DNA of 64,000 bases from Endothia cerciana (lineage: Eukaryota > Ascomycota > Sordariomycetes > Diaporthales > Cryphonectriaceae). Below are positions 1 through 12,618 of this stretch, piece after piece (position 1 is the first letter of the stretch; each line of letters begins with the position of its first letter). The stretch lies in assembly GCA_026119935.1 (NCBI GenBank), contig JALRMH010000001.1, positions 2,232,001 to 2,296,000 on the forward strand, in the 5' to 3' direction. A model generated the notes under the pieces. That model ran no database searches, was not told the DNA's origin, and saw only the letters and a list, made by a program, of their open reading frames with translations. The position numbers and the translations under genes are program-made.

Positions 1-1773
1 GACAGGGATGCTGCCCTAACAGCCCCCGGTATGGACGTGCTGTCGCCTCTGCTAGTGCCCCGTTCCCTCATCTCGATTGACGATTTTGTTCAATGCCGGT
101 TTGATTATGGTCAGCGGGCTTGGAATGGTACCATAGTACTAATGTACTATGTAGCAGTGCTTCCCGGTTCCCAACCCACACACCATCCCCTCTCAGGAAA
201 ATGTGCCGCCGCGGTGGGCAGCCATTCTCGTTCTTATCTTGCATCCCAGAGTTATGCTTTTCCGTGTGCCCTGAAAGCTAGACAGAGCCGGGGTCCCGGC
301 CGGTATGTAGGTATCTGCAGCCAGTGACTTGGCACGAGAACGCACACGGCTGAGCTGACCAACGGCGAGGGAACCCGCAGCATCCTTCGACAACACCGCC
401 ATTTCGCGTCTCAGAATGGCTCGCCCGGGAGGCCGGGAGAGGTCAGGAGGCCAGGAGGCCAGGAGGCCAGGAGGCCAGGAGGCCCGGAGGCCCGGAGGGG
501 TCAACGAGTTCTCTCTCTCTCTCTCTCTCTCGCGGGTCCTAGATAGTAAGTGGGCTCGAAGAGGGTCCGGCTTCTATTTCGATCGTGAGCCCTGCCAGGC
601 GCCATCTCCCAGTGTCTCCATATCCCCCCCTCCGTATTCTTGTGTTGACATGGTTCTGCAGCGGGGTCAACGGGTGGGCGTCTCGGGAGAATCGACACGA
701 GGGGCTCACTGCTCTGGGCAGGGCAGTATACACACACTCCCGCTCGAGCATGCGAAGCTTCTTGTTTTCCACGGGAAGCCGTCTACTATGTATGTGGCTT
801 GCTCTAGTGGCATACCAGCGGCACGCTGTGGCGCATCCTCAAAACCAAACTACCCTCCGACGTACATCCTCACCCCACGCCGTCAAGTCCTCTCTACTTA
901 GACACGAACTTCAACTGCCCACAGACACCACACTAGAAGCATAAGAGAAGAGAGAAAAAATCCTGATGGGATCCCGGCGAGTGCCAAAGTCTAGACAACA
1001 AGATCCTTCCCGGGCTCATTAGAGATCACATTAGCGTGACATCGGGCAACCCCCCCCCCCCCCTTCCCACGGCGGTACCAGCCTGCAGCCCTGATCTTGT
1101 GCCCCCCCCCCCTCGGCCCAATCACGAGTCGTCCCCTCAAACGCCGCCGAAATTACACAATTCGGAAAGGGGCCATCGGCTAACCACCACTCTCAGCCTT
1201 GCGCCGTTGTGGGAACGCCAGCGGCCAGGCTCCACTCCCCGAGGCTCCGTCATCTCGCCCCGGGCTCGCCTTGTGGGCTGCTGTACCTTGCCATTCCTCG
1301 CCTCCAGACGGTTCGTCTCTGTATGTACATAGTACAGCCTGCGGTCCAGCCCTTCCTCTGGGTGTGCTTGTTATACAGCCAGTACGACGCATGGCAGCCA
1401 GGCTGCTTTAACAGGCCCGCTTGCCCACGGACTGTCGGTGCGAAACTGCAACCCTCCGTGCAGCGTTGCCGATGGGGACGTTGTCGTCGCCTACGAGGAT
1501 CCTGGGGACCGAGCCCAGTCTGCATTATGCAAGACGGCGACTTGCTCCATTAGACACGCAAGATATGGCAGGGCAGAACCCTGTCTCGACCGGGAGCTGT
1601 AGATCAAACTACATTTCTATGACCTGCCCAACACCTGAAGCTTTTGTGAACGGATCCCGTGAACATTGCAATGTAGCCTTTCCCCTCCCCAACCCAGGAC
1701 AGCGCTGTCCGTGATCTCTGGTTCGGCCCACGACTCGGCGAGCCGCCTGATGCGCGCGGGCTCAAGTTGAGGT
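1..1773. other. Intergenic, low complexity; no gene supported
   Basis: I see no credible coding region here. The stretch holds a tandem array of an AGGAGGCC-like unit (about 446-498), a CT run (about 509-531) and C-runs at about 1050-1063 and 1102-1112. The open frames present are short, overlap on both strands and follow the repeats. The right part is the 3' flank of the eIF3b gene. Confidence 0.6.
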
Positions 1774-4188
1774 CTAGGTGCTGACGATCTCCTCGCTCTC
1801 CTCGATTACCTCCTCCACGATCTCCTCGATCACCTGTTCCTCCTCGCCCGGCGCCAGCTCCACCATCTTGGCCCTGCGCAGCTCCTCCGCCGGGTCCGCA
1901 GGCAGATCCATGGCCTCGCGCTCCTCCGCCGCCTCCGCCTCCACGGACTCGCGGAATTCGAGCCACTCCTGCAGCACCTGCCGTCTCCGCTCGATAACCT
2001 CCTGGTTTGCACCAGTGATGCGCTGTGCGTCCTCCTCCTCGAACGTTCGAGAGTACTCGCGGAGGTTCTTCCGGATCTGTTTCTGCTCCTCCTTGGTAAG
2101 CAGCGTTGGGGGTCGGGGCCTCCAGGACCATTGCTTAAACTTCTCCAGGTGGTCCTCCCGCAGCAGCTCGCCCCTGAAGTCATAGATGTGGTAACCATTC
2201 TCCATCTGCACACACACGCGCGATTAGTTCCAGGTTCGTCAGGGGTTGTCGTGGAACTCCTGCTTGACTTACAGAATGCTTCCATGCAGATGCCCAGGTC
2301 GCGACGTACCGCCCCGACGGGTCCCATTCTACATCTGTCACGCCGTAGTGATCCGCGATGTTCATGAGCTGCAGGTTAGCTGTCAGATCCTTCTCGGCCT
2401 CGGGCTTCTCGCCCTCAAAGTCCAGATCGTAGAACTCGAGTTCGGAGCTCTGCGTGTTGTGTACGGTCGCCACAACCACGAAACGTCCCCGTGGCGACCA
2501 GTAGATGGCATTGCTGTTCTTCTTCTCGAGGGTGCGCAGGTGCCTGAAGTTGCCGATAGCATTGCCCTTGGCCTTCTCTGGGCAGAAGAACGCGACGTTC
2601 GTCTTGGGAGCAACGGCCGTGGCTCCTGGCGGCTCAGGAGCCGTGATGATGACAAACCGGTCACCCTTGGGCTCCCAAGCAAAATTGATCACGGTGTCCT
2701 TGATCGTGTCAACAACCTCAACAGGCACGCCCTTCTCCTTGACGCGGAAGATCTCGAGGGTGGTAGCCTGGGACTTCTTGGACTTGGAGTGCCTGTCGAC
2801 CTTGACGCAGATGTAGGCACCCTCTGACTGCCAGTGAAGCTTGGCGTCGGAGACACTGAAGAGGTTGAGGGACCGGATAACCTCCTTGGAGGGGATGCTC
2901 ATCAGGCCGACCTTGGCGGGGTTGCTGCCGATCTCGGGGGTCCAGTAGCAGAAAAGCTGCTCGTAGGTCTTGATACCGTCGCGCTTCGGCGTAGCTGGGG
3001 CCCAATCGAAGTCCATCACGCCCTCAACCTTGATAGTGGTCTTGTCCAACAGACCCATGCTCGGGAGGGTGTAGACGGAGATGGACTGGCCCTGGGTCAT
3101 ACGGGCGACGTACTTGTCATCCGCTGACCATTTGAACGCAGGCCAGGGCTGTCTCGGTGGCTTGACGGGCCCGCCCTCGGGGCCGGCAGGTGGGTCGAGG
3201 TTGGCGAAGGACCGCAGAGGCTTGCCGGTGGCAATAACCCAAACGACGTAGTTCTTTCCGTCATCGTCGCGGGTCAGCTGCGGGTGTGCATCGTCGCCGA
3301 TGGCGATAGGACGGGCGGACCAGGTGACTAGATAGTTCTCATTGGGCGAAAAGGCAACCAGGTTGACGAAGGGGTGACCGAACCTGCGCTGCCTGGACCA
3401 ACTCGCACCGGCCCACAGCTGCACTCCCTGCGCATGAACGCTGATGAGGTAAGTGCCGAGCGGGGACCACTGCACAAAAGTCTCGGTCCAGAACTGGCGG
3501 TCAACGATGTTCTCGGGGACGTCCTTGTCATTGTTCCAGAAGACGCCGACGGTATCGCCACGGTGCATGACGAACTGGTCGCGGCCGCGGCCGGAGGGGT
3601 CAGCCAAGAAGGAGCGCAGGTGTTCCTTCTCCTCGAAGGGCTCGATGTTGGGAGGCTGGTATTCCTCGTCGATCCTGCCCTCACGGCCATATCGCTCGAT
3701 GTCGGTCAGCTTGTTGACGCGCAGGGTGTGCAACCTGTCGAGAGGGACCATGTCCAGCTGGCGCACAGCAGCACCAGCCTCGGCCGCTGAGGAGTACTCG
3801 ACGAAAGCGAACCTGTGAGCGAGGCAGTGTCAGAACGGCCATGTCTTCCCACACAATATGGCAGGCTGAGGAGGAGGAGGGGGGGTGGGAGAGGGGCGAA
3901 GTCATACCTCAGAGACATTCCATCGTCACCGATAGGCATATAGATCTGGTCCTCGCGTGTCCTGCCGACTGAGTTCAGCTTCTTGTGCAGGAACTTGACA
4001 AGCTTGGGCTTCTGCTCCTCGATGACCTCAGGCAGGCCATCGACGACGACGAAGTGGTCGTAGCCCTGGTCGAGGGCAACCTCGTACTTCTCGCGCAGGT
4101 CGGAGACGTCAACCTCCTCCTCATCAAACTCATCTTCGTCAAGGTCGGCCTCGCGCAGGTGATCGAAGGTCGCTGTAGGCGGAGCCAT
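1774..4188 (-). CDS. prt1: Eukaryotic translation initiation factor 3 subunit B (eIF3b/Prt1)
   Basis: Scaffold subunit of the cytoplasmic eIF3 complex, which helps recruit the 43S complex to mRNA. Three exons: 4188-3908, 3812-2273 and 2205-1774, with donors GTATGA and GTAAGT. They give 750 aa, normal for fungal eIF3b. The N-terminus is acidic. An RRM follows at about residues 40-125, and its FAFVEY RNP1 strand begins exon 2. A long WD-like propeller covers about 150-600, including FSPNENYLVTWS and WDPSGRYVATWAS repeats. A helical, Glu-rich tail follows, ending EEIVST. The ATG at 4186-4188 (MAPPTA) is chosen because the frame upstream has only a TTG. The family assignment is firm; the splice junctions rest on phase and RRM/propeller continuity. 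Confidence 0.96.
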
Positions 4189-5234
4189 GCTGGGCACCGA
4201 GTAGACCGCCAAACGGTATGATCCGCGTATCTGTAGAGCGAGAGGTGCTTATCCTCGTGCGATCTGGTCTTGGTGTAGGATTGTTGTGGTTATTTGTGCC
4301 CCGCCCCACTAACGAACGGAACAGTCTGGTGGCCACAAAGAAATGATTCTTTCCGGAGCGGCTTCGTCGGTTTCGAAATGACAGGCGAACGGGAACCTGC
4401 TGGATATTAATGACTGTCGGGAACCTGCGGACTGCTGGTGACGATGCAGGGTGCTGTGGTCGTCGCAGAGGAGGGATGTATGTAGGGCAGTGTCAATTTT
4501 TGCTCAGATGGGGGAATTTTGCTGCAGACAACAACTGGGGTAACTAGGAGGGAGGTGGTCCATGCCCAGAAGTTCGACCTGGCCTGCTCTGCTCGCCTTT
4601 TTGGTGGGGCCCAGGCGCCAGTGGGCCTTAGCTGCTCGGTCAGGGGGCTCGAGCGCCCGGCCTGGAACAACCTTTCAGCGGGCTTGTCGAGGTGTACCGG
4701 TCCTACCCCGCTACAGAGCCTCACTAAAGACCCGGGCACCTACTGGGCCTGCCTGCAGCCTCGACAAAAGTGGACAGAGTTCGATGCAAGAACAAGACAC
4801 TGCACACCTGTGTGTATATTGTCAGATGAGGAAATAGGAATATCACTAAAATCGTAGCCAACAGCATATATATATATATATATACATATATACATGGTAC
4901 GGGCTCAGGAGGCTGAGAGCTTAGATGGTTCACTATGGTACCTGTCACTGTAGGGGAATACTGTAGGAGAGGTGTCCCCTGTCAGCTGCAGCGACCCCGC
5001 GACCGAGGTGGGAGACGCGCTGGCAGACTGGAAAACTCAGCTCGGTCGCGGCCGGCAAAATAAAAGTGATGGGGAGCTCTGCTACTGCTAATGCCAATAT
5101 TCGGTTGTTGAAATTGACTGACACCTCGCCCACCACGCCCAACATTTGACCAGCAAAGAAGCCTGATCTTGTTTTCTCTCGACCATTCCAGGCAGGCTGT
5201 ACGACACGTCTCTCTCATCTCCCCAAGGTGCAAG
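4189..5234. promoter_or_regulatory. Divergent intergenic/promoter region between eIF3b and CCT2
   Basis: About 1 kb separates the two start codons, so it must hold both promoters. A TA-rich dinucleotide stretch lies at about 4867-4893. I see no convincing TATA box or coding region; the short open frames overlap on both strands. Confidence 0.5.
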
Positions 5235-7043
5235 ATGGTATGACATCCCTCTCTCTCTCTCTCTCACCACCAGAAGCTGTCCTCACGGCCAGATACTGAC
5301 CGTTCCTGGTGCAGTCTTCCTTCAGCCCGACCCAGATCTTCGAGGAGGGCACCACCGAAGAGAAGGGCGAGAATGCCCGTCTCACTGCCTTCGTCGGCGC
5401 CATAGCCGTCGGTGACCTGGTCAAGAGCACCCTGGGTCCCAAGGGCATGGACAAGATCATGCAGTCCGCGTATGTCCACTCCTCAGCCTACCTCCTTCCT
5501 GCAGGCCGCGCCAGTACTGACTCCTCTTGCCCCTGACAAAGTTCCACTGGCGACATTCTGGTCACCAATGACGGCGCGACCATCTTGAAATCCATCGCCC
5601 TTGATAACGCCGCCGCCAAGGTCCTCGTCAACATCTCCAAAGTACAAGACGATGAGGTCGGCGATGGCACCACCTCCGTCTCCGTCCTGGCCGCCGAGTT
5701 GCTGCGCGAGGCCGAGAAGCTGGTCGACAAGAAGATCCACCCACAGACCATCATCGAAGGCTACCGGATAGCAAGCAGTGCAGCACTCAAGGCCCTCGAG
5801 GGTTCCGCCGTCGACCACAGCCAGAACCAGGACGCTTTCAAGCAGGACCTCATCGCCATCGCAAAGACCACCCTTAGCTCAAAAGTCCTGGCGCAGGATA
5901 GGGATCACTTCGCCAAGCTAGCATGTGAGGCTGTCCTGCGTCTCAAGGGGTCCTCTGACCTCAGTAATATACAGATCATCAAGAAGGCGGGCGGCAAGCT
6001 CAGCGAGTCCTACCTGGACGAGGGTTTCATCCTTGACAAGAAGATCGGTGTCAACCAGCCCAAGCGCTTGGAGAAGGCCAAGATCCTCGTCGCGAACACC
6101 TCAATGGACACGGACAAGGTCAAGATCTTTGGTGCCCGGGTCAAGGTGCAGTCCACCAGCAAGCTGGCCGAGCTGGAGAAGGCGGAGCGGGAGAAGATGA
6201 AGGCCAAGGTCGAGAAGATCAAGTCGCACGGCATCAACTGCTTCATCAACCGGCAGCTCATTTACAACTGGCCAGAACAGCTCTTCACCGACGCAGGCAT
6301 CATGTCCATCGAGCACGCCGACTTCGACGGTATCGAGCGGCTGGCCCTAGTCACCGGAGGAGAGATTACCTCCACTTTCGACCACCCCGAGCAGGTCAAG
6401 CTGGGACAGTGCGACCTGATTGAGGAGGTTATTATTGGCGAGGATACCCTGATCAAGTTCTCAGGCGTTGCTGCGGGCCAGGCCTGCACCATCGTGCTTC
6501 GTGGCGCCACGGGACAACTCCTCGACGAGGCCGAGCGGAGTCTGCACGACGCCCTGGCAGTTCTATCCCAGACGGTCAAGGAGCCCCGGACAACACTCGG
6601 CGGTGGATGTGCAGAGATGCTGATGGCCAAGGCTGTTGAGGGCGCGGCCACTCGTGTGGAGGGCAAGAAACAGATGGCGGTTAGCTCATTCGCCATTGCT
6701 CTGAGGCAATTACCCACCATCCTGGCCGACAACGCCGGTCTGGACTCTGGAGAGCTGGTCGCCCGGCTGCGCAAGGCCATCTACGACGGCATGACGACAT
6801 ACGGCCTGGATCTGATGACGCCCGGTGGCGGCATCGCCGACATGCGTGACCTGGGTGTTATTGAGAGCTACAAGTTGAAGAAGGCGGTGGTGTCGTCAGC
6901 TAGTGAGGCTGCCGAGGTGAGTTTCAACGCTGCTCTGGCAATGTAATTGAAGTCATGAATTTCTGCTAACTATTCTTACCCAGCTGCTACTTAGGGTTGA
7001 CAACATTATCAGAGCGGCGCCGAGGAGGCGCGAGAGGCACTGA
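5235..7043 (+). CDS. cct2: T-complex protein 1 subunit beta (CCT2)
   Basis: Beta subunit of the cytosolic chaperonin TRiC/CCT, which folds actin, tubulin and WD proteins using ATP. Exons: 5235-5237 (the ATG alone), 5315-5469, 5542-6916 and 6984-7043. They give 530 aa, the usual size. Family marks include IFEEGTTEEKGENARL near the start, STLGPKGMDKIMQS, NDGATILKS, the ATP-site GDGTTSV (near residue 93) and TPGGGIADMRDLGVIES near the end. The last intron has a clear CTAAC branch site and CCCAG acceptor. The first coding exon is only the start codon followed directly by GTATGA, so simple ORF prediction misses the true N-terminus (M-SSFSPTQ). Confidence 0.96.
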
Positions 7044-7117
7044 GTCGAGGGTGTATGACTAGAGAAAGGAACGAGTATTCTCACTGCATCTTCACGAGAC
7101 TTCACGACCGGGCTGTA

Positions 7118-7564
7118 CTATACCCAATAGAGAAACCGCAGGTCCGCCGTGTTAATGAAGAAGACCAATATGAATCCAATCGTGACTGTCTTGCCCACTT
7201 GCTTGCCTTTTAGCGTTGTTATAATCTCGAATTCCGACAATCTCCCCGCGACACCCCTCGAGCAACCTTCTGGTCCAAGTAGCACGTAGCATTGGACCAG
7301 CTCTTGCAAGATGGGACGCTCCACGGGGGGGGGGGGGGGGTTCGTGGTGGTCTGCGTCGTGGCCTTCTTGCTTGTCCTGGGGGCACCCCTAGGGACCAGT
7401 ACAAGGGCGGCGACCGCGGAGGCAACGGCAAAGCCGCTGACGGCTATCTTTGTGAGAACTTGCACCGTGAGCGGGAAGACCGTGATGTAGAAGCTCTTCC
7501 GCAGTAACACTTGAAGCCGGCTTAAGGTTATACCGAATGAATATTGTGGTGGTCTTAGTTCCAT
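7118..7564 (-). CDS. Hypothetical small membrane protein (doubtful)
   Basis: A 148-aa frame convergent with CCT2. It has one hydrophobic stretch (about residues 28-60, rich in Ala/Val), a poly-Pro run encoded by a long C-homopolymer, and a second hydrophobic segment near the C-terminus (TIGFILVFFI). Third codon positions favour C/G in places, which weakly supports coding. I do not recognise the family. The homopolymer inside the frame makes the reading frame uncertain. Confidence 0.3.
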   Translation of the reverse strand: MELRPPQYSFGITLSRLQVLLRKSFYITVFPLTVQVLTKIAVSGFAVASAVAALVLVPRGAPRTSKKATTQTTTNPPPPPVERPILQELVQCYVLLGPEGCSRGVAGRLSEFEIITTLKGKQVGKTVTIGFILVFFINTADLRFLYWV

Positions 7565-8235
7565 TCTTGTTCATGTCGTGTCTTGCGTGACGAGTCCCGA
7601 ATATCTTGTCGGAGTCGAGCGCGACGACCACAGCAGCAGCATCACAGCGTCAGCCCATGGCTCTCGCCCGTCTTACACATGTACGATAGCTGGATCTGTC
7701 AAGGGCGGAGGGAATAGCTTTGGGCACTGCGACGCCGCCGCTGACCGCACACGGATCTCTGAGCATGATACCTGGCCCGATGCGCAGGTGAGCCTCGTGA
7801 TAGTAGTAGTATGAACGCTCACAGGAATGCGCTCAAACGAGAAGCTATCATCGAGGGAGGAGGAGGGGATTTGTTCGCCTTCCAGATGTATCGAGTAAAC
7901 TAACGAAAACGACGAATTCTAGGCAAAGACTTGACGGCTAGTGGTGCTAACCCATGAGGACTGATTCTACGACGAACCAGAGACTAAGCTAACCAGTTCC
8001 ACACAGCCAACGTCGATCTCGTGACGATATCTCGGATTAGATCCTTAACCGTATACCACCTCGTAGAGTGGTGAAAGTGTGGAATGGAAGGCCCACCGGC
8101 TCCTGAACGTGCTCGGAAAGTTTAGGGAAGCCCTGCCCTCCTCTGGAAAGCAGGCACCGCAAAGACACGACATCAGCCCCCGGGTAGCGAAGGGCCCTGA
8201 CAAACAGTCCGATTTTTAATTAAAAAAAGGATGAA

Positions 8236-8238
<3 letters not shown>

Positions 8239-8273
<35 letters not shown>
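8239..8273. repeat. TA dinucleotide microsatellite
   Basis: About 17 uninterrupted TA units in a non-coding stretch, next to an A/T-rich segment. Confidence 0.95.
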
Positions 8274-8276
<3 letters not shown>

Positions 8277-11044
8277 CACTCTCGAAGCTCTCGGGTATGC
8301 GAACTACAATGTTGAAGAGTAAATGACGGCGCTGCGTCAAGCGCCCGGCATCCCTCCTCCGTGAGGTAAAAAGCGGACATCACCATTCTACCCAACAACT
8401 CATAGTTGCGGCCTTCTCAGTCATGTGTCAAGATTATAGTGTTCTCTAAGGTGAAAAGTATCGTGCATGGCAGTTCGGATTAGCACATTGTGAGACTGAG
8501 AATGATGGGAGGCCAGGCATCGGTCCCACCACCCTGCGACTCGTTCTTAATCCTAGGTGGAGTACCTAGCACTCTTGGGGATCGTTCATCTATACCATCG
8601 TAGGTTCGCTGACATCAGGTATACGCGGGCTTCAGCGCTTAGTCGGTAAAGGGCCGCGCTCGGGGCTGCGCCTACAGAGCGCCCATGCCTAGCAGAGCAC
8701 CCAGACGTGCAGGTCTATATCCTATGAGACTTCTTGGCCATTGAAAGTCTGGCAACATACGAGATTGGGATTTTTACAGCATCAGCAGCGGCCCTCGGCT
8801 TCCAGATTCGAGATCGCCAATGCGACGTTGATGTCATGCCAGGTGAACCCTTGGCACAACAACACACTGCATTGGTTCTAATGCTCAGGTGAAGCGCCCA
8901 GGAGGTAAATTTGGATCCTTTGACCCTGTATACACAGAGGAGCAGGCAACGGGGGTCTTATAATGGGTGGGTCTGACGTATGAAAGTATGCACGCCGCGA
9001 CTCTAGAAGGATGACGGAACAAAGACAGGTATTCAGAGACGATGACGTTTCCTTTGGCAATGAGGTCTCAGTGATTCGAAGTGAGAGCAGCATCAGAGCG
9101 TCAAATGCGCTGAGCCGTCCCATAAAAATATCAACGTCCATGGGCAAAATGAAGGGAATCAGTTCCACGGACCCTACCCAGGTAAGCAGACATCATAAAT
9201 CCTCGCGCCCATCTTTCGACCTGAGGTCTACCCAGGTTCAATATGATTTGCTTCAAGATAATTACTCGGGGGGCGTGTGAAATGCATGCTTGCCAACAGT
9301 TTAAGTGAAGGATCGTCCCTAGAAGGTACTTTGGTCCATTATCGAAAGCTTGCTGTTGGTGTCAGGAGTCACAACAGATCTGCCTAACCGAGGGAACGCG
9401 GAATTTGTGATTATCTTCGACAATCCGTGCCAGGTTTGCATAGTATGTAGTTTATCAACAATCTCGACCGTGACATGACGTGTTTGAGGTCTCGTCCGGA
9501 TTACATATCGCGGTTGATCATTGCGCGGTACGGTCCTCAATAAAGTATTAAAGGCGCAAACCAAAAAGGAAGCAAAGATTACCAGTATTGCACTGCCTGT
9601 AGCATAAAAATTCGAGTACAATACCACGGGCTGCCCTATCTTCAAGGGTATATAGCCCGAGTATCCGATATGAGGTGTTCGACGCGCTCCTATTCATTTC
9701 GATGTGCCGGTCTCGAGCATCCTATCTCTCGGGAAGCCCTGGGCTCAACCATGCCGACAGGCAGGACGAAGCCGATGAAGTGGAACCTTACTGTGAAGAG
9801 TGGCTATGATCACCTCAGACTCAGGGGTTGGTGATTGCGGACACTATGGGACTTACGTGGATCCCGTCACAAAATAAGTTCACCATCTTGCTCGCATACC
9901 AATCAACGTCCTTGCGCTCATGTGCTGGCGCAAGATTTATAGATCAGAAACCCGAGCTCAGAGTCATACCACCCCCGTGGGGAGTTGCGGAGAATTTCTG
10001 CAGAGTGACCTAATGTGAGGTAACCTACATACACCTATGACGACTTGAACGAGGGGACCGTAGGAAGTCTAGACCGTGATCGCGATGCGGTTCTGATTGG
10101 CACGCGGACGGCAAAAACCTCCTGATACTAGGCTTGTCCCCTCATCATCTATCTATCTGGACGGTGGAGGACCCAACAAGGTACGAAGAGGGGTGATCAC
10201 TGGCCCGTAGCGTCGCATCCAACGGAAAGCCCATCGTGACGACCGGATAGATCCCCTAAACTCTAATCTGAACTCGGGTATTCAAGACGCGTCCCCCCCC
10301 CCCCTCTTGACAATCTCTTCACCGCCAGAAATCTTAGTTCTATGATACTTGTACCTCAGCCTTTCCCGCGCGCCCAGGCGGCCGAGACGCCTGGGGCATA
10401 AAGTTGGTGATGGCACATACCGTCTGTTCCCCTCCCAGGTCATGGCGGCCTAGGGCTCGACCCCCCACCCCAGGGATCCTCCCAAGGCGTCTGGAAGCCT
10501 TCTGGATCCTGAGCACGTGGCTCCCTTCGCTCAATGGACAGCCCGGTGCATGGCCCAGCGCGGTCGATTCTGCCGATGCTGAGCTTTGCCCGGGACCAGT
10601 CCTAATATTGTGCCCACAAAAGCCCACTTCTGCTGTTCACGGGGGAGGGGCGAGGGGGCACCTCACGAGGACCCTCACCTGTGACGTCTGACAAGGTCGT
10701 GATAGGCTCAAGCATTCACAGAAGGCGTTGGTTGAGGTATAACACCCACGCCTGAGCCAGCGACGCAGAAAGACCTTGATCAGTTACCTACTAGACCACC
10801 TTGATGAACCCCTATATCCTATCATGCCTTGCTTGAAGCCCTCAGTAATAAGGTGTTAGTATCTCCCGAAAACTACGTTAAAGTCCTATATTACCAACCC
10901 CCCCCCTTTCCCATGTACGATCTCTCCGTATTGGACCATCACCACATCCCGCACGCGAGCCGCTTGTGGAACCGAAACGCCTTACCAAGGAGGGGGGGGG
11001 AAACAAAATAAAAATAAAAAAAAAACCAAAAAAAAAAGGAGGGC

Positions 11045-12048
11045 ATGCTCTGGGGCGTGGCAGCCATGATCGCCAAGGACGCCGTCAAGCAGCAGTACCT
11101 CAAGGGCAGGGACTACGAGCGTAACGTCCGGCAGGTGTACCGGGACGTGGACAGCCTGAAGATCACGATGGACCACGTCAGGAAGGACTGCGGCGGCGAG
11201 GACCTGGAGGCGGGGCCCCACGCGGCCTTCATCAAGAGGGCGGAGTGCCAGCTCCGGGACGCCTACCGCACACTCCGGAGGGAGTACCCGCGGCGGCCGG
11301 GCCTCTCCAGGCTCATGGAGTACGCCGCGAGGCCCGGGGCGGAGATGCGCCTGATGGACATCGGGAAGGATGCGAGCCAGGCGGGGAGGGGCCTCGGCGA
11401 CCTCCTGGCCGAGATTCGTTTCGCCAAGATCGGCAAGCCGAAGGACGAGGGGGGCAAAAATGGCCAGGCACCGCCGCCGCCGCCGCCGCCGCCCAACGCA
11501 TCATACCCCTCAGCCCGCGACGTCGCCCTGTACGAGGAGGCCATGTCGGAGGGGTCGAGCAGTCCGCGCAGCACGGACAGCGACAGGGATGGCCTGTCTG
11601 ACCGTGAGCTCCGGCCGTCGGGCATCTATAGTCCCTCAAGCAGGCCATCGACAGCGCCGTGGGGGCGTGCGATGACGAGCACGAGGGCGAGGCCACGGGG
11701 CACCTCGAGCGCGCCCTCGCCGAGGTGGTCCGCCTCCAGAAGCCCAGGGGGTTCGCCGGCTCGCAGGTGAACAGGAACCTGGGCGACGCGGTTGAGGACC
11801 TGGACGACGCAATGCCGGTTCTCGTCGGCGCCAGGGATGAGAGGGGAAGGAAGTACGCGATGAGGCGCCTCAGCCGCGCCCTCGAGAACGTCGACCGCGC
11901 CCTCGCGGAGAGGCAGAGGCACAAGGAGCGCCGGGCGGAACGCCGGGCGCGACAGATCGCCGCCAAGGAGGACAGCCACACGGCGGACGGCACCGTCCGG
12001 CGCAAACGGAGCAGTCGTGAGAGGACTCGACGGTATTCCATGTACTGA
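11045..12048 (+). CDS. Orphan hypothetical protein, two frames (intron or frameshift)
   Basis: The first frame starts at 11045 (MLWGVAAMIAKDAV) and reads helical, charged sequence. It passes through a poly-Pro run and a Ser/Asp-rich segment (SSSPRSTDSDRDGLSD), then loses coding character near 11630. A second frame, open from about 11632 to 12048, continues with helical, Arg/Glu-rich sequence (LERALAEVVRLQKPRG, ALENVDRALAERQRH). Both have strong GC3 bias, so I infer one protein of roughly 320-330 aa. A GTACGA donor at 11530 with a CTGAC at 11598 and an AG at 11653-11654 would join the frames in phase. A base error is equally possible. The family is not recognised. Confidence 0.5.
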
Positions 12049-12618
12049 AAGGTCTCATTGTGCCAAGGGTACGGGGCTTGATGAGGTCTATGATGTGGTG
12101 AAGGAGTGTCAAAAAGATAAAGGTTTCCATGTTCATAGTAGTGCGAGGTGGTTGTTACTGCTATGGACATGAAAGGCAGGGGAAGGCATCACGATTCTTA
12201 CGAAATTTAAAAACTAGTTACGACGGATGATTAGTCTATACCGGCCTGAATAGTTGGCTAGATATGAAAGGCGAACCAACGAGAAGTCTCAATACTACTG
12301 CCAGCTAATGTGAGAGAGCGAAGCTTTTTGTAGAACAGTCACCCCGGTTTTCCCCTAGTAGCATCGTGACCTGGTGCCAGGTCGGATAGCCTCGTGGCCG
12401 CGTCTTTGCATGCTCACGGAGTCAAGCTAGGATACCAATTGCCCATGAGGTGTGGGCTTTCGAGGTTGCGACGGACACCGATTTCGGCAGACTATCCGGC
12501 AAACCCCACGCGCAGAGATAGATCAACCTGGAAGCCAACAAATGCGAATGCCTGCGCGATTGACTTTATGCAGTCGGCAGTCATTCCCTCAAGGTCCAGA
12601 TAGACAGGCCCCAAAGAA
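12049..12618. other. Intergenic, nothing recognised
   Basis: 3' flank of the orphan gene and 5' flank of the next one. I see no coding or structured RNA signal. Confidence 0.5.

Larger units (their letters stand above)
7044..11044. other. Gene-poor 4-kb region
   Basis: Apart from one weak frame at 7118-7564, I find no supportable gene. It contains a 16-nt G-run (7325-7340), a TA dinucleotide array (about 8239-8273), a C-run (about 10293-10304) and an A-rich tract just before 11045. Short membrane-like or tail-like open frames near 8878-9645 have no recognisable domain and no consistent splice structure. They may be remnants. Confidence 0.5.

Noticed and set aside
446..498. Tandem array considered as a CRISPR or regulatory repeat
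   Set aside because: Directly contiguous 8-nt units without spacers, in a eukaryotic genome; a simple minisatellite.
8620..8720. tRNA-like TAGTCGGTAAAG string
   Set aside because: No box B and no closing acceptor stem; D-arm pairing incomplete.
11604..11631. 28-nt GTGAGC...TAG intron in the orphan gene
   Set aside because: Too short for a fungal intron and does not join the two frames in phase.
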